A stretch of DNA of 64,000 nt from Bradyrhizobium sp. 1 (GCF_023073315.1 NZ_JADPJH010000033.1:653256-717255), one strand, 5' to 3'. Positions 16,142 through 25,348 are shown, numbered from the stretch's first letter. Notes: generated from the letters alone by a model not told the origin. Numbers and translations: made by a program.

Positions 16142-17687
16142 TCAGCGCCTCGACCTCGCCGCGAAATGCCTGCCGCGAGCCGTCGCGCGAATAGAACATG
16201 TGGCCGCCGGGATAGACGACGAATTTCACACGCTGCGTCGCGAAGGCCGGCAACTGGTCGAGCACCCGCTTCGATCCGAAATAGGGCGTGGCGAGATCGA
16301 ACAGGCCGTGCCCGACCAGCACGTTGAGCTTTGCATCGGTCGCGAGGATCTGGCGCAGCTCCGACACCGATTGCGGCGGGTTGATGCCGCGGCCGAAATC
16401 CCAATTGCCCTCGACGGCGCCGTTCAGCACTTCGTAGGAGCCGTCCGGCCGCCAGTTGAGTTTGCGCGAGAGGACATCGACCGCGGCACTGGTCAACGGC
16501 GCCTGGAGCGCATCGCCCGAGGGGTCGCCGAAACGGGAGTTGCCCGAGTCCGGATAGGGATCGAAGCCGCGCACGGAGGCGTCGTAGCGTCCCGTCACCT
16601 TGCCGCTTCTGCGGTCGAACTCGCGGCGGAATTCGCCGACATCGAAGCGGCCGGCGAGCCTGCGGCTCACCGTCTGGTCGATGCCGGTGAGCTCGGCGAC
16701 CTTGTCGGCAAGACGGTTGGTGGCCTCCTTGTCCGCCTCGCCCTTGACGAGATCTGCCAGGAACTCGCCGCGCGCGTAAGCCTCGACATCGGCGAGATCG
16801 GCGCGCTTGACCGGACTCTTGGCTTCGCGCGCGACCGCCACATAGCTCGGCAGCGTCGCGACATATTGCAGGAGGCTGGTGCCGGTGAACTCGCGGAAGT
16901 CGAGCAGCGGCGACACCAGGATCAATCCCCTGACGCCGACGCCGTGCTGGAGCTGCAACTGGCGCACCACCTTCGGCCCGCGGATGCCACCATAGCTTTC
17001 GCCGGCGACGTATTTCGGCGAGGTCAGCCGGTCGTGTTTCTCGAGCCAGCGGCGGATCACCAGCGCAATCGAATTGGCGTCGCCGTCGACGGAGTAGAAG
17101 GATTTTCGCGCATCCTCGCCGCTGGCGATGAAGCGGCTGTAGCCGGTGCTGACGGGATCGATGAAGACGAGATCGGTGAAGTCGAGCCAGGTCTCGGCGT
17201 TCGGCTTCACCTCGGGCGAGGCCGACGGCGACAGCGCCTCGCCATCGAGCGGCAGCCGCCACGGCCCGGCAGCGCCGAACTGGAGCCATGCCGAGGACGC
17301 GCCGGGTCCGCCATTGAACAGGAACGTCACGGGGCGCGTCGCGCGGTCGGCGCCGTCGAGCTCGTAAGATGTATAGGCAATGTCGGCCAGCGGCTCGCCC
17401 TTGCCGTCGAACACGCGGATCGAGCCGGCGGTCGCGGCGAAGCTGAGGGTGCGGCCGGGCAGATCCAGCGTCTGCTTCGTGGTCGAATCCGACGGCAAAC
17501 GGTGCGGCTCGGCGGTCGACTGCGCATTCTGCGCGCCGCCACCACGCCCGCCCTTCTGGCCGGCCGGCGCCGCCGTTTCCGCGCGCGGCTGCGGCGGATC
17601 GTCCGCGCGCGCAAAGCCGGCGAGCGCAAAAGCCGATACTGCCAGCACCAGGGCCGTTCGTCGGAGCGCCGGCAAGCTCGTGACCAT
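16131..17687 (-). CDS. Serine carboxypeptidase-like protein (peptidase S10)
   Basis: A 518-aa exported protein starting at ATG 17687, with AAGGAG upstream. Signal peptide to about residue 28 (GFARA), a Gly/Gln-rich linker, then the S10 alpha/beta hydrolase. Seen: the oxyanion motif FLFNGGPGASS, the nucleophile GESYGG, acid GLFDLATPY and His in YPGGHMFYS. This triad and NGGPG are diagnostic of the family (carboxypeptidase Y-like), which cleaves C-terminal residues. Bacterial members are often periplasmic. Its 3' end overlaps the plus-strand hydrolase gene by 11 bp. Confidence 0.93.
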   Translation of the reverse strand: MVTSLPALRRTALVLAVSAFALAGFARADDPPQPRAETAAPAGQKGGRGGGAQNAQSTAEPHRLPSDSTTKQTLDLPGRTLSFAATAGSIRVFDGKGEPLADIAYTSYELDGADRATRPVTFLFNGGPGASSAWLQFGAAGPWRLPLDGEALSPSASPEVKPNAETWLDFTDLVFIDPVSTGYSRFIASGEDARKSFYSVDGDANSIALVIRRWLEKHDRLTSPKYVAGESYGGIRGPKVVRQLQLQHGVGVRGLILVSPLLDFREFTGTSLLQYVATLPSYVAVAREAKSPVKRADLADVEAYARGEFLADLVKGEADKEATNRLADKVAELTGIDQTVSRRLAGRFDVGEFRREFDRRSGKVTGRYDASVRGFDPYPDSGNSRFGDPSGDALQAPLTSAAVDVLSRKLNWRPDGSYEVLNGAVEGNWDFGRGINPPQSVSELRQILATDAKLNVLVGHGLFDLATPYFGSKRVLDQLPAFATQRVKFVVYPGGHMFYSRDGSRQAFRGEVEALIRE

Positions 17688-17868
17688 GATCGTTCTCCTT
17701 GCCCGGCCGTGAGAGCCGGTGCACACGGGAGGCTAGCGGGGAATTGCGACGGTTTGGGGGATCAGCGGCCTGGCGGCGCCTGCAGAGGCCGGTCTCGACA
17801 ATACAGGCCCACCTCGTATAGACGAGCCCGGCGGAACTTTCTCCAGCGAGCGGCCCTGCCCGGAAGCC

Positions 17869-18648
17869 ATGACCAAGCCAGCGCGATACGACCGGATCGC
17901 CTTTGTCGCCAGCCCGAGCAGCGAGGCGCAAGCGGCCTTCGGCCAACTGACCAGGGAGTACGGCAATTGCACCCCTGTGGAAGCCGACGTCGTGGTCGCG
18001 CTCGGCGGCGACGGGCTGATGCTCCAGACGCTGCACCAGAACATGCACACGGGAAAGCCGATCTACGGCATGCACCGCGGCACTGTCGGCTTCCTGATGA
18101 ACGAGTACTCGACGGTCGATCTTCGTGCGCGTCTGGAGGCGGCGCATGAATCCGAGATCAATCCGCTGCTGATGCGCGCGACCGACGCCAAAGACCGCGT
18201 TCATCTGCATCACGCCATCAACGAGGTCGCCCTGTTCCGGCAGACCTATCAGGCCGCGCGCCTGCGCATCCTGATTGATGAGCGCGAGCGCATGCCCGAA
18301 CTGATCGCCGACGGCATCATGGTGGCGACGCCAGCAGGCTCCACCGCCTACAATCTGTCGGCGCAGGGACCGATCCTGCCGATCAACGCCGCGCTGCTCG
18401 CACTGACGCCGATCAGCGCCTTCCGCCCGCGCCGCTGGCGCGGTGCGCTGCTGCCCAACACCGCTTATGTCGTGATCGAGGTGCTGGAGGGCGACAAGCG
18501 CCCCGTGGCGGCGGTCGCCGACCACGATGAGGTACGCGACGTCCGCCGCGTCGAAGTGCTCGCCGACAAGACCATCTCGATGCGCATGATGTTCGACCCC
18601 GGCCACAGCCTGGAAGAGCGGATCCTGCGCGAGCAATTCGGCTCCTGA
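17869..18648 (+). CDS. nadK: NAD kinase
   Basis: A 259-aa enzyme phosphorylating NAD to NADP with ATP or polyphosphate, cytoplasmic. It shows G46-G47-D48-G49 (ALGGDGLML), the catalytic/NAD-binding loop, the NE motif in HHAINEVALF, and ATPAGSTAYNLSAQGPI (GSTAY motif). The length is that of the short alphaproteobacterial form. It sits alone between convergent and downstream signalling genes; the next gene starts 87 bp later. Confidence 0.97.
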   Translation: MTKPARYDRIAFVASPSSEAQAAFGQLTREYGNCTPVEADVVVALGGDGLMLQTLHQNMHTGKPIYGMHRGTVGFLMNEYSTVDLRARLEAAHESEINPLLMRATDAKDRVHLHHAINEVALFRQTYQAARLRILIDERERMPELIADGIMVATPAGSTAYNLSAQGPILPINAALLALTPISAFRPRRWRGALLPNTAYVVIEVLEGDKRPVAAVADHDEVRDVRRVEVLADKTISMRMMFDPGHSLEERILREQFGS

Positions 18649-18735
18649 GCGTCTCGCCAGACCGCCAATCGCAACGCTTCGTTAACCCCCGGCGCGATAT
18701 GGTTAACGAAAGTTGACCGCTACGGCCCGGGCTCC

Positions 18736-19281
18736 ATGTTCCGCATCGATTTCAACAAGCTCCGCTTCCTCATCTGCGACGACAATCCGCACATGCGCCG
18801 CATCCTGCGGACGCTGCTGCATTCGTTCGGCGCACGTGAGGTCTACGAAGCCGAGGACGGCGCCACGGCGCTGGAAATGTACAGCCATTACGTGCCCGAC
18901 ATCGTGATTGCCGACTGGGCCATGCCGATCTTCGACGGGCTCGAACTCGCGCAGATGATCCGGCAGCCGGATTCCAAGGGCAACCCTTACGCGCCGATCA
19001 TCATGCTGACCGGACATTCCGAGAAGCGCCGCGTCACGGTCGCGCGCGATGCCGGCGTCACCGAATTCCTGGCCAAGCCGATCTCGGCGAAGGGGCTCTA
19101 CCAGCGCATTCTCAACGTGGTTGCCAGCCCCCGCCCCTTCATCAAGACCAAGACCTATTTTGGCCCGGATCGACGCCGCAACACCGCCTCCGCCTATATG
19201 GGACCCGAGCGTCGCATCGGCGAAAAGCACGAGGTGCTCCAGCAGCCCTCGCTGCTCGACAAGGCCCGCTCCTCCATCTAG
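18736..19281 (+). CDS. CheY-like response regulator with C-terminal extension
   Basis: A 181-aa single-receiver protein. Residues 1-130 form the receiver: acidic pair D15-D16, phosphoacceptor D60 (DIVIADWAMP), Thr/Ser in IIMLTGHS and Lys in EFLAKPIS. A basic, Tyr/Arg-rich tail follows (FGPDRRRNTASAYMGPERR), which is typical of rhizobial CheY-like proteins of this family and has no DNA-binding domain. The gene lies 31 bp upstream of an Hpt protein, so the two probably form a phosphotransfer pair. Confidence 0.93.
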   Translation: MFRIDFNKLRFLICDDNPHMRRILRTLLHSFGAREVYEAEDGATALEMYSHYVPDIVIADWAMPIFDGLELAQMIRQPDSKGNPYAPIIMLTGHSEKRRVTVARDAGVTEFLAKPISAKGLYQRILNVVASPRPFIKTKTYFGPDRRRNTASAYMGPERRIGEKHEVLQQPSLLDKARSSI

Positions 19282-19312
19282 CGCAACGTCACACACGGTC
19301 AAGGCAGACATC

Positions 19313-19891
19313 ATGGCGAAGAACAGCGCAAAGGACATCGAGGTCACGGCTTTCGCCACGCACCAAATCATCACGCAGCCCAATCCGCTGCGCAAGGTTA
19401 TGCGCCGTGTCGAGGAAAAGGACATGGACGATCCGGTCGGCCGCGCCGAGCAGGCGCTGGCAGACCTCTCGGGCGAGTTCAAGGGCTGGATGACGACCGA
19501 GGTGAATCGCCTGTCGGCCGCCTACGTCGCCATCCGCCATGAGGGCTTCACGAAGGACAGGCGTGACGAGCTGTTCCACGCCACGCACGACATCAAGGGC
19601 GACGCCGCGACCTTCGGCTATCCGGCCGCAGCGGGAGTCGCCGAAAGCCTGTGCCGCGTCATCGAGCACGCGCCTGATCTCGAAAAGGTGCCGGCCGAAC
19701 TGTTCACGCACCACATCAACGCGATCCTCGCCATCGTGCACGAGAACACCAAGCTCGACAGCATCAGCGTCTCAGCCGAGCTCAGCCGCCGCCTGCGCAA
19801 GGTCGCCGACGATTATCTCGCCCAAGTCAACCGCGACCGCCCCGAGCATCTCGAGGCGATCCTCGCGCCGAGCATCGTGCCGGCGGAGTAG
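19313..19891 (+). CDS. Hpt-domain phosphotransfer protein
   Basis: A 192-aa helical protein starting at ATG 19313. The Hpt site is H92-D-I-K-G-D (FHATHDIKGDAATFGYP), where H92 accepts phosphate, inside a four-helix bundle (about 45-165). The N-terminal ~40 residues are a charged extension. It follows the CheY-like gene directly, so relay from or to that receiver is likely. No sensor kinase is nearby, so the source of phosphate is unknown. Confidence 0.9.
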   Translation: MAKNSAKDIEVTAFATHQIITQPNPLRKVMRRVEEKDMDDPVGRAEQALADLSGEFKGWMTTEVNRLSAAYVAIRHEGFTKDRRDELFHATHDIKGDAATFGYPAAAGVAESLCRVIEHAPDLEKVPAELFTHHINAILAIVHENTKLDSISVSAELSRRLRKVADDYLAQVNRDRPEHLEAILAPSIVPAE

Positions 19892-19904
19892 TTCTCTCCT
19901 CTCG

Positions 19905-20005
19905 TCATTGCGAGCGCAGCGAAGCGTGCCCACCATTCGTACAGCGAATGCGGATGCATGGTGGACACGGCGCCAGAGCGCCTTTGCCGACCCTACGGCA
20001 TCTCG
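19905..20005. repeat. Composite intergenic repeat, half palindrome
   Basis: Positions 19905-19925 carry GTCATTGCGAGCGCAGCGAA plus G, identical over 20 bp to the left arm of the palindrome at 43243-43262. Downstream are a second pairing (CCACCAT near 19930 with ATGGTGG near 19960) and CCTTTGCCGACCCTACGG, all pieces I associate with high-copy Bradyrhizobium intergenic repeats. The matching right arm is absent, so this is a truncated or mosaic copy. Confidence 0.6.
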
Positions 20006-21181
20006 TTACGCCGCGATCAGATCTTCGTAAACCGGATCGATCGCATCGTCCGCGACGATCTCGTCGCAGAACAGCCTTGCCTCTTCGCGTGCCGATTCGG
20101 TGGCGAAGCGGCGGAGCAGGACCATCAGCGGCTCGGCGGCACCGCGGTCGGTCTCGCAATGGGTGAGCACGCGCTCGACCATGCGCCGGCGCAGCCGCGC
20201 CGCGCCGTCGTCACTGTCGACGAAGCCCTGCTCGTGGCAGGCATCGAGCGCGACCTGGAATGCCGCAAACGTCGCCTCGGGCAGCCCGGCGCGGCGGAGC
20301 AGCGCAGGCAGGCTGTTGCCGCCGCGATCGTGCAACAGCGCGGAGACGCGCGCCAGCGGAAGGTCGGCGAGTTCAGCTAGCGCCGCGTCGAACAAATCGA
20401 GATTGCTCGACAGCAGCGCGCGCAGGATCAGGCCCGCGGTCAGCTGGCCGGTGACGCGCAAATGATGGACCAGGCCCTGCATGTCCTCGCCACGCGAGCG
20501 CGCTGCGATGTTCATGGTGGAGCGATCGCGCGCCTCGACCGTCACGCGCTCGGCACGGTCGGCGCTCAGCCAGTTTCGTGCCACGACGAATTGTGCGAGG
20601 GTCTCGGAAAGCTTCGCCACCAACGCGGCGCGCGTAGCCGCCGGCAGATCCTCCAGCACCAGCATTGCCTCGCGGATCGCGGCGAGATGACCGTGACGCT
20701 CGACGATGCGGTTCCAGGAGAACGGCGCGAGCTCGGCATGGGAATTTTCGATCAGCTCCAGCGCTGCCGCTGGGCAACCGACTTCGGCGATGGCGGCGCA
20801 GACCGATACCGGCAGCGCGATGCGGCGGGCGACCGCGCATTGCACCTCGTCATTGCCGGTCGCGACGATGTCGACGAGGTCGGCATCGATCAGCAGCGGA
20901 GAATGTTCGAGCACGGGGAGCGCCACGGTCGGCTGGTCTGCCGACAGCGCCCGCACGATCGACGCCGGGGCATCCGTGCTGCGCGCAAAAGCCTCGGCCA
21001 TCGCCTGCCGCACCAGCGGCGAGGGATCGTCGAGCAGCATCAGCAGCGCGCCTTCGGCGGCGGCGCGGTCGTCATGGGAAAGGTCTGAGATCAGCCAGGC
21101 CCGGGCCAACGCCCGTGTTGCCTCGGCCCGCTCGCCAGCGGGCGCCGTCCTGATCCAATTGATGAACTGCCGAACGATCAT
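20006..21181 (-). CDS. DUF2336 helical repeat protein
   Basis: A 391-aa all-helical, Ala/Leu-rich protein with HEAT-like repeats (LLMLLDDPSPLVRQAMAEAF, SVCAAIAEVGCPAAALELIE) and the N-terminal pattern of DUF2336 proteins of Caulobacter and Rhizobiales. It is cytoplasmic, with no enzymatic motif. DUF2336 proteins often lie near response regulators or flagellar/signalling genes, and here a CheY-Hpt pair is adjacent in convergent orientation, so a scaffold role in that pathway is plausible. Start ATG 21181. Confidence 0.85.
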   Translation of the reverse strand: MIVRQFINWIRTAPAGERAEATRALARAWLISDLSHDDRAAAEGALLMLLDDPSPLVRQAMAEAFARSTDAPASIVRALSADQPTVALPVLEHSPLLIDADLVDIVATGNDEVQCAVARRIALPVSVCAAIAEVGCPAAALELIENSHAELAPFSWNRIVERHGHLAAIREAMLVLEDLPAATRAALVAKLSETLAQFVVARNWLSADRAERVTVEARDRSTMNIAARSRGEDMQGLVHHLRVTGQLTAGLILRALLSSNLDLFDAALAELADLPLARVSALLHDRGGNSLPALLRRAGLPEATFAAFQVALDACHEQGFVDSDDGAARLRRRMVERVLTHCETDRGAAEPLMVLLRRFATESAREEARLFCDEIVADDAIDPVYEDLIAA

Positions 21182-21337
21182 GTTGCTTCCGGCCTACGCA
21201 ACCCAACGAAAATGGTGACGTCTGATCACCTGCAACACAAAATAAACCATGACGCTTAACAAAGCGTTCACCATAACTGGCTGGTTTTATTGAGGATTTG
21301 TTAAGGGAACAAAGGCGCCCAGCGTCGCGACGGCGCG

Positions 21338-22363
21338 TTAGCTCGAGAACGTGCCGCTGCGATCGCTGAAGAGATCGAGCGGCTGCGGCGGGCGCACGTC
21401 AGGCGTTGCCGAAGTGGCCGACGCCAGCGAGGCGTTGTCGCCCCACAATTTCTGCACAGTCGTCGAGACCGGCTGCGTGACATCGCCGGGCTGGTAGATC
21501 GAGCGGAATGCCGGTGTGACCGGCGTATTGTCTGCGACCGTCGTTGAAGCCGACGACGTCGTGCTCACCGGCGCCACGCCGCGCGCATCCGGAAAGGTCT
21601 GGAGATAGGCGGCGTTGTCGATGACAGGCGCGGTCGGCTGCACGCCATTGGCGCTCGCGACCTGCGTCGTCGAAGGGCTGTCGCCATACATCGCCATTGC
21701 ACCACGGGTCGTTTTCGAATTTGCCGCGCTGGCGTAGCGCGCGTCCAGCACCGAATAGACTTCGGAGACGCTGCGGGCGCTACCGTCCTTGGCGTAGAAG
21801 ATCGAGCGATTGGCGGAGGCCGCGCTGGGAAACAGCCGCGCGCCGACCGCATGCGGATTGTCCTCGGCGTTGGCGATCAATTTTGCCGCTCCGCCGACGC
21901 CCATGAAATGCGCCATGTAGAGTTCGCTATCGCTTGGCCGGCGGCCAAGCAGGCCGGTGAGCTTGAAACTGTTCGACTGCGTCAGCGCCGCCGCCATGCT
22001 GGATGCGGCCTCCGGATCGTCACGCAGCTTCATGATCGACCGCTTCATCACGGGATCATCGACGGCGTAGGTGCCCGACGAGGTTCTGGTGATGGCGTCG
22101 GAATAATTGCCATAACCGAGCTGGGTGCCCGCCTCTTTCACGGTGCCGAGCCAGGTCTGGTCGATGAACTGGTACAGCCCGTGCGCGGATGACGTGGTGG
22201 CCCCCGCCGCCGGATCGAAATCCGATTCCATCTTGGCGGTGGTCAGCATGTATTGGAAGCTGACGCCGGTCCGGCTGGAGACCTGCTTGATCGCACCGGC
22301 CACGCGTGCCCGCGACGGATCGAGACCCGACGTCTGCGTGGCACCGGAATTGTCGACCGACAT
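21338..22363 (-). CDS. Lytic-transglycosylase-like protein
   Basis: A 341-aa protein starting at ATG 22363 (MSVDNSGATQTSGLDPSRAR). Residues ~15-190 look like an SLT/goose-lysozyme-type domain: the catalytic-Glu region TTAKMESDFDPAAGATTSSAHGLYQF, then WLGTVK..., and later YMAHFMGVGGAAKLI. No cleavable signal peptide is visible. The Thr/Ser/Ala-rich C-terminal 120 residues look disordered. It probably cuts peptidoglycan during flagellar or envelope assembly; Rhizobiales homologues of this layout often belong to the flagellar peptidoglycan hydrolase group, though no flagellar genes are near. Confidence 0.8.
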   Translation of the reverse strand: MSVDNSGATQTSGLDPSRARVAGAIKQVSSRTGVSFQYMLTTAKMESDFDPAAGATTSSAHGLYQFIDQTWLGTVKEAGTQLGYGNYSDAITRTSSGTYAVDDPVMKRSIMKLRDDPEAASSMAAALTQSNSFKLTGLLGRRPSDSELYMAHFMGVGGAAKLIANAEDNPHAVGARLFPSAASANRSIFYAKDGSARSVSEVYSVLDARYASAANSKTTRGAMAMYGDSPSTTQVASANGVQPTAPVIDNAAYLQTFPDARGVAPVSTTSSASTTVADNTPVTPAFRSIYQPGDVTQPVSTTVQKLWGDNASLASATSATPDVRPPQPLDLFSDRSGTFSS

Positions 22364-22470
22364 GATGAAGTGCCCGCCCCGCGCGGCATTGAGCGACGCC
22401 GGCAATTCGGCGCCCTGTCGCCTCACCGTGGGACAGGTATGGTTAATGCGGAGTTAATTTGGGGACTTCC

Positions 22471-22573
22471 GTCATTCCGGGGCGCGCGAAGCGCGAGCCC
22501 GGAATCCATCGCAAGACATCACGCGCGGCTCGAGGGATTCCGGGCTCGCACCTGCGGTTCGCCCCGGAATGAC
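22471..22573. repeat. Nested palindromic repeat upstream of the transglycosylase gene
   Basis: An outer 13-bp perfect inverted repeat (22471-22483 with 22561-22573, GTCATTCCGGGGC) encloses an inner 14-bp perfect one (22494-22507 with 22535-22548). The two nested stems give a long cruciform in the gap between hisI and the transglycosylase gene. It resembles the CATTCCGGGG family I recall from Bradyrhizobium intergenic regions. Confidence 0.75.
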
Positions 22574-22579
22574 AGCTTG

Positions 22580-23002
22580 CTACTTTTTGTAAACCGCGCC
22601 CGGATCGAACAGCCGGTCCGCATCGACGAACACCAGCTTGGCTCCCCCGCCCTCAGCCTCGACCTTGCGGTAGAAGCACGACCGCCTACCCGTGTGACAC
22701 GCCGCCCCAATCTGCTCGACGCGAATCCAGACCGCATCCTGGTCGCAATCGGTGCGGATCTCGACCACGCGCTGGGTCTGACCTGAGGTCTCACCTTTTC
22801 GCCACAAGGCATTGCGCGAGCGGCTGAAGTACCAGGCCTCGCCGGTCGCAATGGTCTTGCGCAGCGCCTCGTCGTTCATGTGCGCGACCATGAGCACGTC
22901 GCCCGTGACAACGTCCGTCGCGACGACCGTCACGAAGCCGCTCGCGTCGAACCGCGGCTGGAAGGAAAGCCCTTCCTCGATCTCATGGGAGTGAGCGGAC
23001 AC
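22580..23002 (-). CDS. hisI: Phosphoribosyl-AMP cyclohydrolase
   Basis: A 140-aa single-domain enzyme of histidine biosynthesis that opens the purine ring of PR-AMP. The metal sites are conserved: D85-C86-D87-Q-D89 (magnesium aspartates and zinc Cys), C102 and C109 (AACHTGRRSCFYR). SRSRNALWRKGETSG is the family signature. It is a stand-alone HisI without a HisE pyrophosphohydrolase domain, as usual in alphaproteobacteria. The start is GTG at 23002 with GAGG upstream. It lies 27 bp downstream of folE and probably in one operon with it. Confidence 0.97.
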   Translation of the reverse strand: MSAHSHEIEEGLSFQPRFDASGFVTVVATDVVTGDVLMVAHMNDEALRKTIATGEAWYFSRSRNALWRKGETSGQTQRVVEIRTDCDQDAVWIRVEQIGAACHTGRRSCFYRKVEAEGGGAKLVFVDADRLFDPGAVYKK

Positions 23003-23029
23003 AATAACCTCGCCGGTTAATTCGCGAGG

Positions 23030-23719
23030 TCAGCGTGTGCCTCGCACCAGGGACAGGAAACGAGCCTGCTCCGCCGGATTGTCGCGGAACATGCCGGTGA
23101 AGCGGCTCGTGAAGGTGGAGGCGCCATGCTTGGCAACGCCGCGCACCGACATGCAGGTGTGCTCGGCCTCGATCAGCACTGCAACGCCGCGGGGCTTGAG
23201 GATCTCGTCGATGGCCGCCGCGATCTGCGCCGTCATGTGCTCCTGGGTCTGGAGCCTGCGGGCGAAGATGTCGGTCAGGCGCGCGAGCTTCGACAGGCCG
23301 ACGACGCGTTCCACCGGCGTGTAGGCGATGTGCGCCTTGCCGTAGAACGGCATCATGTGATGCTCGCACTGCGAGGTGAATTCGATGTCGCGCACCAGGA
23401 CGAAGTCGTCATAACCGGCGGTCTCGCCGAAGGTACGGTCGAGCACCTCGGCCGGGCACTGGTGGTAGCCTTGATAGAGCTCGTCGAAGGCCTCAACCAC
23501 GCGGCGCGGCGTGTCGAGCAGGCCCTCGCGCTCGGTGTTCTCGCCGATATAGGCGAGTAGCGTCTTCACCGCAGCTTCCGCCTCGGCGCGCGCAGGGCGC
23601 GGCTGGTCGGCGCGAACGGCGGCCGCGAGAAATTCGGCAGGGTCGAGTTCGGCCGGGCGGCTCTCCGGCAGCTTGTCGGAGGGCTTGCCCGGGCGGATGG
23701 ATTTGACTGCAGCGTCCAT
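23030..23719 (-). CDS. folE: GTP cyclohydrolase I
   Basis: A 229-aa type I (FolE) enzyme, first step of tetrahydrofolate or queuosine precursor synthesis from GTP. Zinc ligands C118, H121 and C189 are in SQCEHHMMPFYGKAHIAY and EAEHTCMSVRGV; GLSKLARL, TQEHMT and ASTFTSRF are also present. The N-terminal ~45 residues are an extension typical of alphaproteobacteria. Start ATG 23719 is preferred; a longer frame to 23974 overlaps the divergent scaffold gene and is not supported. Confidence 0.97.
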   Translation of the reverse strand: MDAAVKSIRPGKPSDKLPESRPAELDPAEFLAAAVRADQPRPARAEAEAAVKTLLAYIGENTEREGLLDTPRRVVEAFDELYQGYHQCPAEVLDRTFGETAGYDDFVLVRDIEFTSQCEHHMMPFYGKAHIAYTPVERVVGLSKLARLTDIFARRLQTQEHMTAQIAAAIDEILKPRGVAVLIEAEHTCMSVRGVAKHGASTFTSRFTGMFRDNPAEQARFLSLVRGTR

Positions 23720-23960
23720 GTCTACTCCGTTCGACGGCCTTGCGGCCGGAGTGTCACCGGCAGACGGGGCGGCAAGCCGCCGGACGCCTGAAGAGAACAG
23801 TTTTGACGAAAAAGGTCCTTGGGTGAATACGCCGGCAGCGCAGATCTGGATCACCCCTGCCGCACCGCTGGACTGTTTTTCCGCCAGTTCCAATCCTATA
23901 TAAGACCCTGGACGGCACCCGCCAAGGCCGATCCGGCCCGGAAGTGTTGGACTCCATCTC

Positions 23961-24416
23961 ATGCTGAACGACATCTATAACAAGCGGATCATTGAACTGG
24001 CTGGGAATATTCCGCGCCTTGGACGGCTATCGGACGCCGATGCCACCGCCACCGCCCACTCCAAATTGTGCGGCTCGACCGTGAAGATCGACCTCAAGAT
24101 GAGTGGCGACACCGTCACCGACTTCGCCCATGACGTGAAGGCCTGCGCGCTGGGCCAGGCCTCTTCATCCATCATGGCAAGTCACGTGGTCGGCTCGACT
24201 GCGAGCGAACTCCGTGAGTTACGCGAAACCGTTCGCAAGATGCTGAAGGAGAACGGCGCGCCTCCTCAAGGCAAATGGGAAGAGATCAAGTTCCTCGAGC
24301 CGGTCCGCGACTACAAGGCGCGGCACGCCTCGACGCTCCTGACCTTCGATGCCGTGGTCGATGCCATCGGCCAGATCGAAGCCAGGGCCAAGCAACCCGC
24401 AGCGGCTCAGAGCTAG
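23961..24416 (+). CDS. IscU/NifU-like iron-sulfur scaffold protein
   Basis: A 151-aa protein of the NifU-N/IscU fold. Cys37 (HSKLCGSTVKIDLKM) and Cys62 (DVKACALGQASSSIMAS) match two of the three cluster-ligand cysteines. The usual third (RVKHCS region) is replaced in the RHASTLLTF segment, where His is present. This two-Cys variant is common in the alphaproteobacterial group. Whether it assembles clusters or serves a related role is uncertain. It is divergent from folE. Confidence 0.85.
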   Translation: MLNDIYNKRIIELAGNIPRLGRLSDADATATAHSKLCGSTVKIDLKMSGDTVTDFAHDVKACALGQASSSIMASHVVGSTASELRELRETVRKMLKENGAPPQGKWEEIKFLEPVRDYKARHASTLLTFDAVVDAIGQIEARAKQPAAAQS

Positions 24417-24454
24417 TCCATCTGCGCTGAAGTCAGTCGGGGGCGCGCGAAAAT

Positions 24455-25348
24455 CTACTTCTGCGAAGCCGCAATTTGCGCAGCCCCGGTCGGCACCGCA
24501 GCTTCCGCCGTCTTGGTCGACTTGGCCGGCTGCTCCTGTTCCGTGCCGAACCTGGCCTGGGTCTTCGGTGAAAGCTCCGCCATGGCCGGCGCGGAGATGT
24601 CCACATGCGGCAACACGTCGGCGACCAGATCGGTCGTCACGAGATTGGTGAGCTTCAGCTCGCTGGCGTCTAGCTCGTGCAGATCTTCCCAGGGCGGGAC
24701 GCTGAGCGCGAGCGACAGAAGATCGCCGGCACCGCCCATGTCGAAGGTGTATTTGGCGAGCCGACCGATATCGCGCTCCACGATCATCAGGTCCTGTGCG
24801 CTGTAGCTCGCCGCCTTGGCATCGTCGGCGCGGTCGCCCATCCAGATCTGGTGGACGCGGACATGCGCGGCGTCCGGCACGTAACGCTTCTTGCCGGCCA
24901 GCAGCAGGAACACGCACATGGATTCGCAATAGGCCTCGGACGCAACCGCCGGACGAGCCGACTGCCCGCCGCGGTTCTGGAGGCTGATGCCGACCGTGGT
25001 CAGAAGCCCGAGATTGCGGAAGCGCCGGCCAAGCGAGATCGCGTCGTTGACGGAACCGCCGCTGGAATCGAGCACCACGGTGGCGCCGCCGAGCTGGCGT
25101 CCCTGGGCAAAATCCTCAAAATCCTTGGGCGTATCGGAGGTGATGATGCCGACCGCGCTGACCCAGCCGCGGCAGTTCGGCTCACAGGCGACCCAGTTGA
25201 ACTTCATCGGCAGCTTACGCTCTTCGAGCGCGGCCCCGGCCCTGGCCGAGGACCCTAGCGTCGCGACGGCACCAGCCAACACGACCCCACAAGCAGCGGT
25301 TCCCACCAGCAACCAGCCGCGAAGTTTAAGCGACTTCAGAAGTTTCAA
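24455..25348 (-). CDS. Periplasmic Clp/crotonase-fold protein (COG3904-like)
   Basis: A 297-aa protein with an N-terminal hydrophobic segment (about residues 10-30, WLLVGTAACGVVLAGAVATL) as signal anchor, then a ClpP/crotonase-like domain: VVLDSSGGSVNDAISLGRRF (the G-S/G-G-x-V motif), SEAYCESMCVFLLLAG and HVRVHQI. This is the COG3904 'predicted periplasmic protein' pattern, and protease activity is unproven. A Ser resembling the SDH nucleophile is replaced by Cys near ESMCVF. The start is uncertain: TTG 25348 has AAGGG 6 bases upstream, whereas ATG 25417 has no site. Confidence 0.8.
   Translation of the reverse strand: MKLLKSLKLRGWLLVGTAACGVVLAGAVATLGSSARAGAALEERKLPMKFNWVACEPNCRGWVSAVGIITSDTPKDFEDFAQGRQLGGATVVLDSSGGSVNDAISLGRRFRNLGLLTTVGISLQNRGGQSARPAVASEAYCESMCVFLLLAGKKRYVPDAAHVRVHQIWMGDRADDAKAASYSAQDLMIVERDIGRLAKYTFDMGGAGDLLSLALSVPPWEDLHELDASELKLTNLVTTDLVADVLPHVDISAPAMAELSPKTQARFGTEQEQPAKSTKTAEAAVPTGAAQIAASQK

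Noticed and set aside
16053..18149. A 698-codon plus-strand frame
   Set aside because: Antisense to the S10 carboxypeptidase gene, running on into the NAD kinase 5' end out of frame; no motif or signal.
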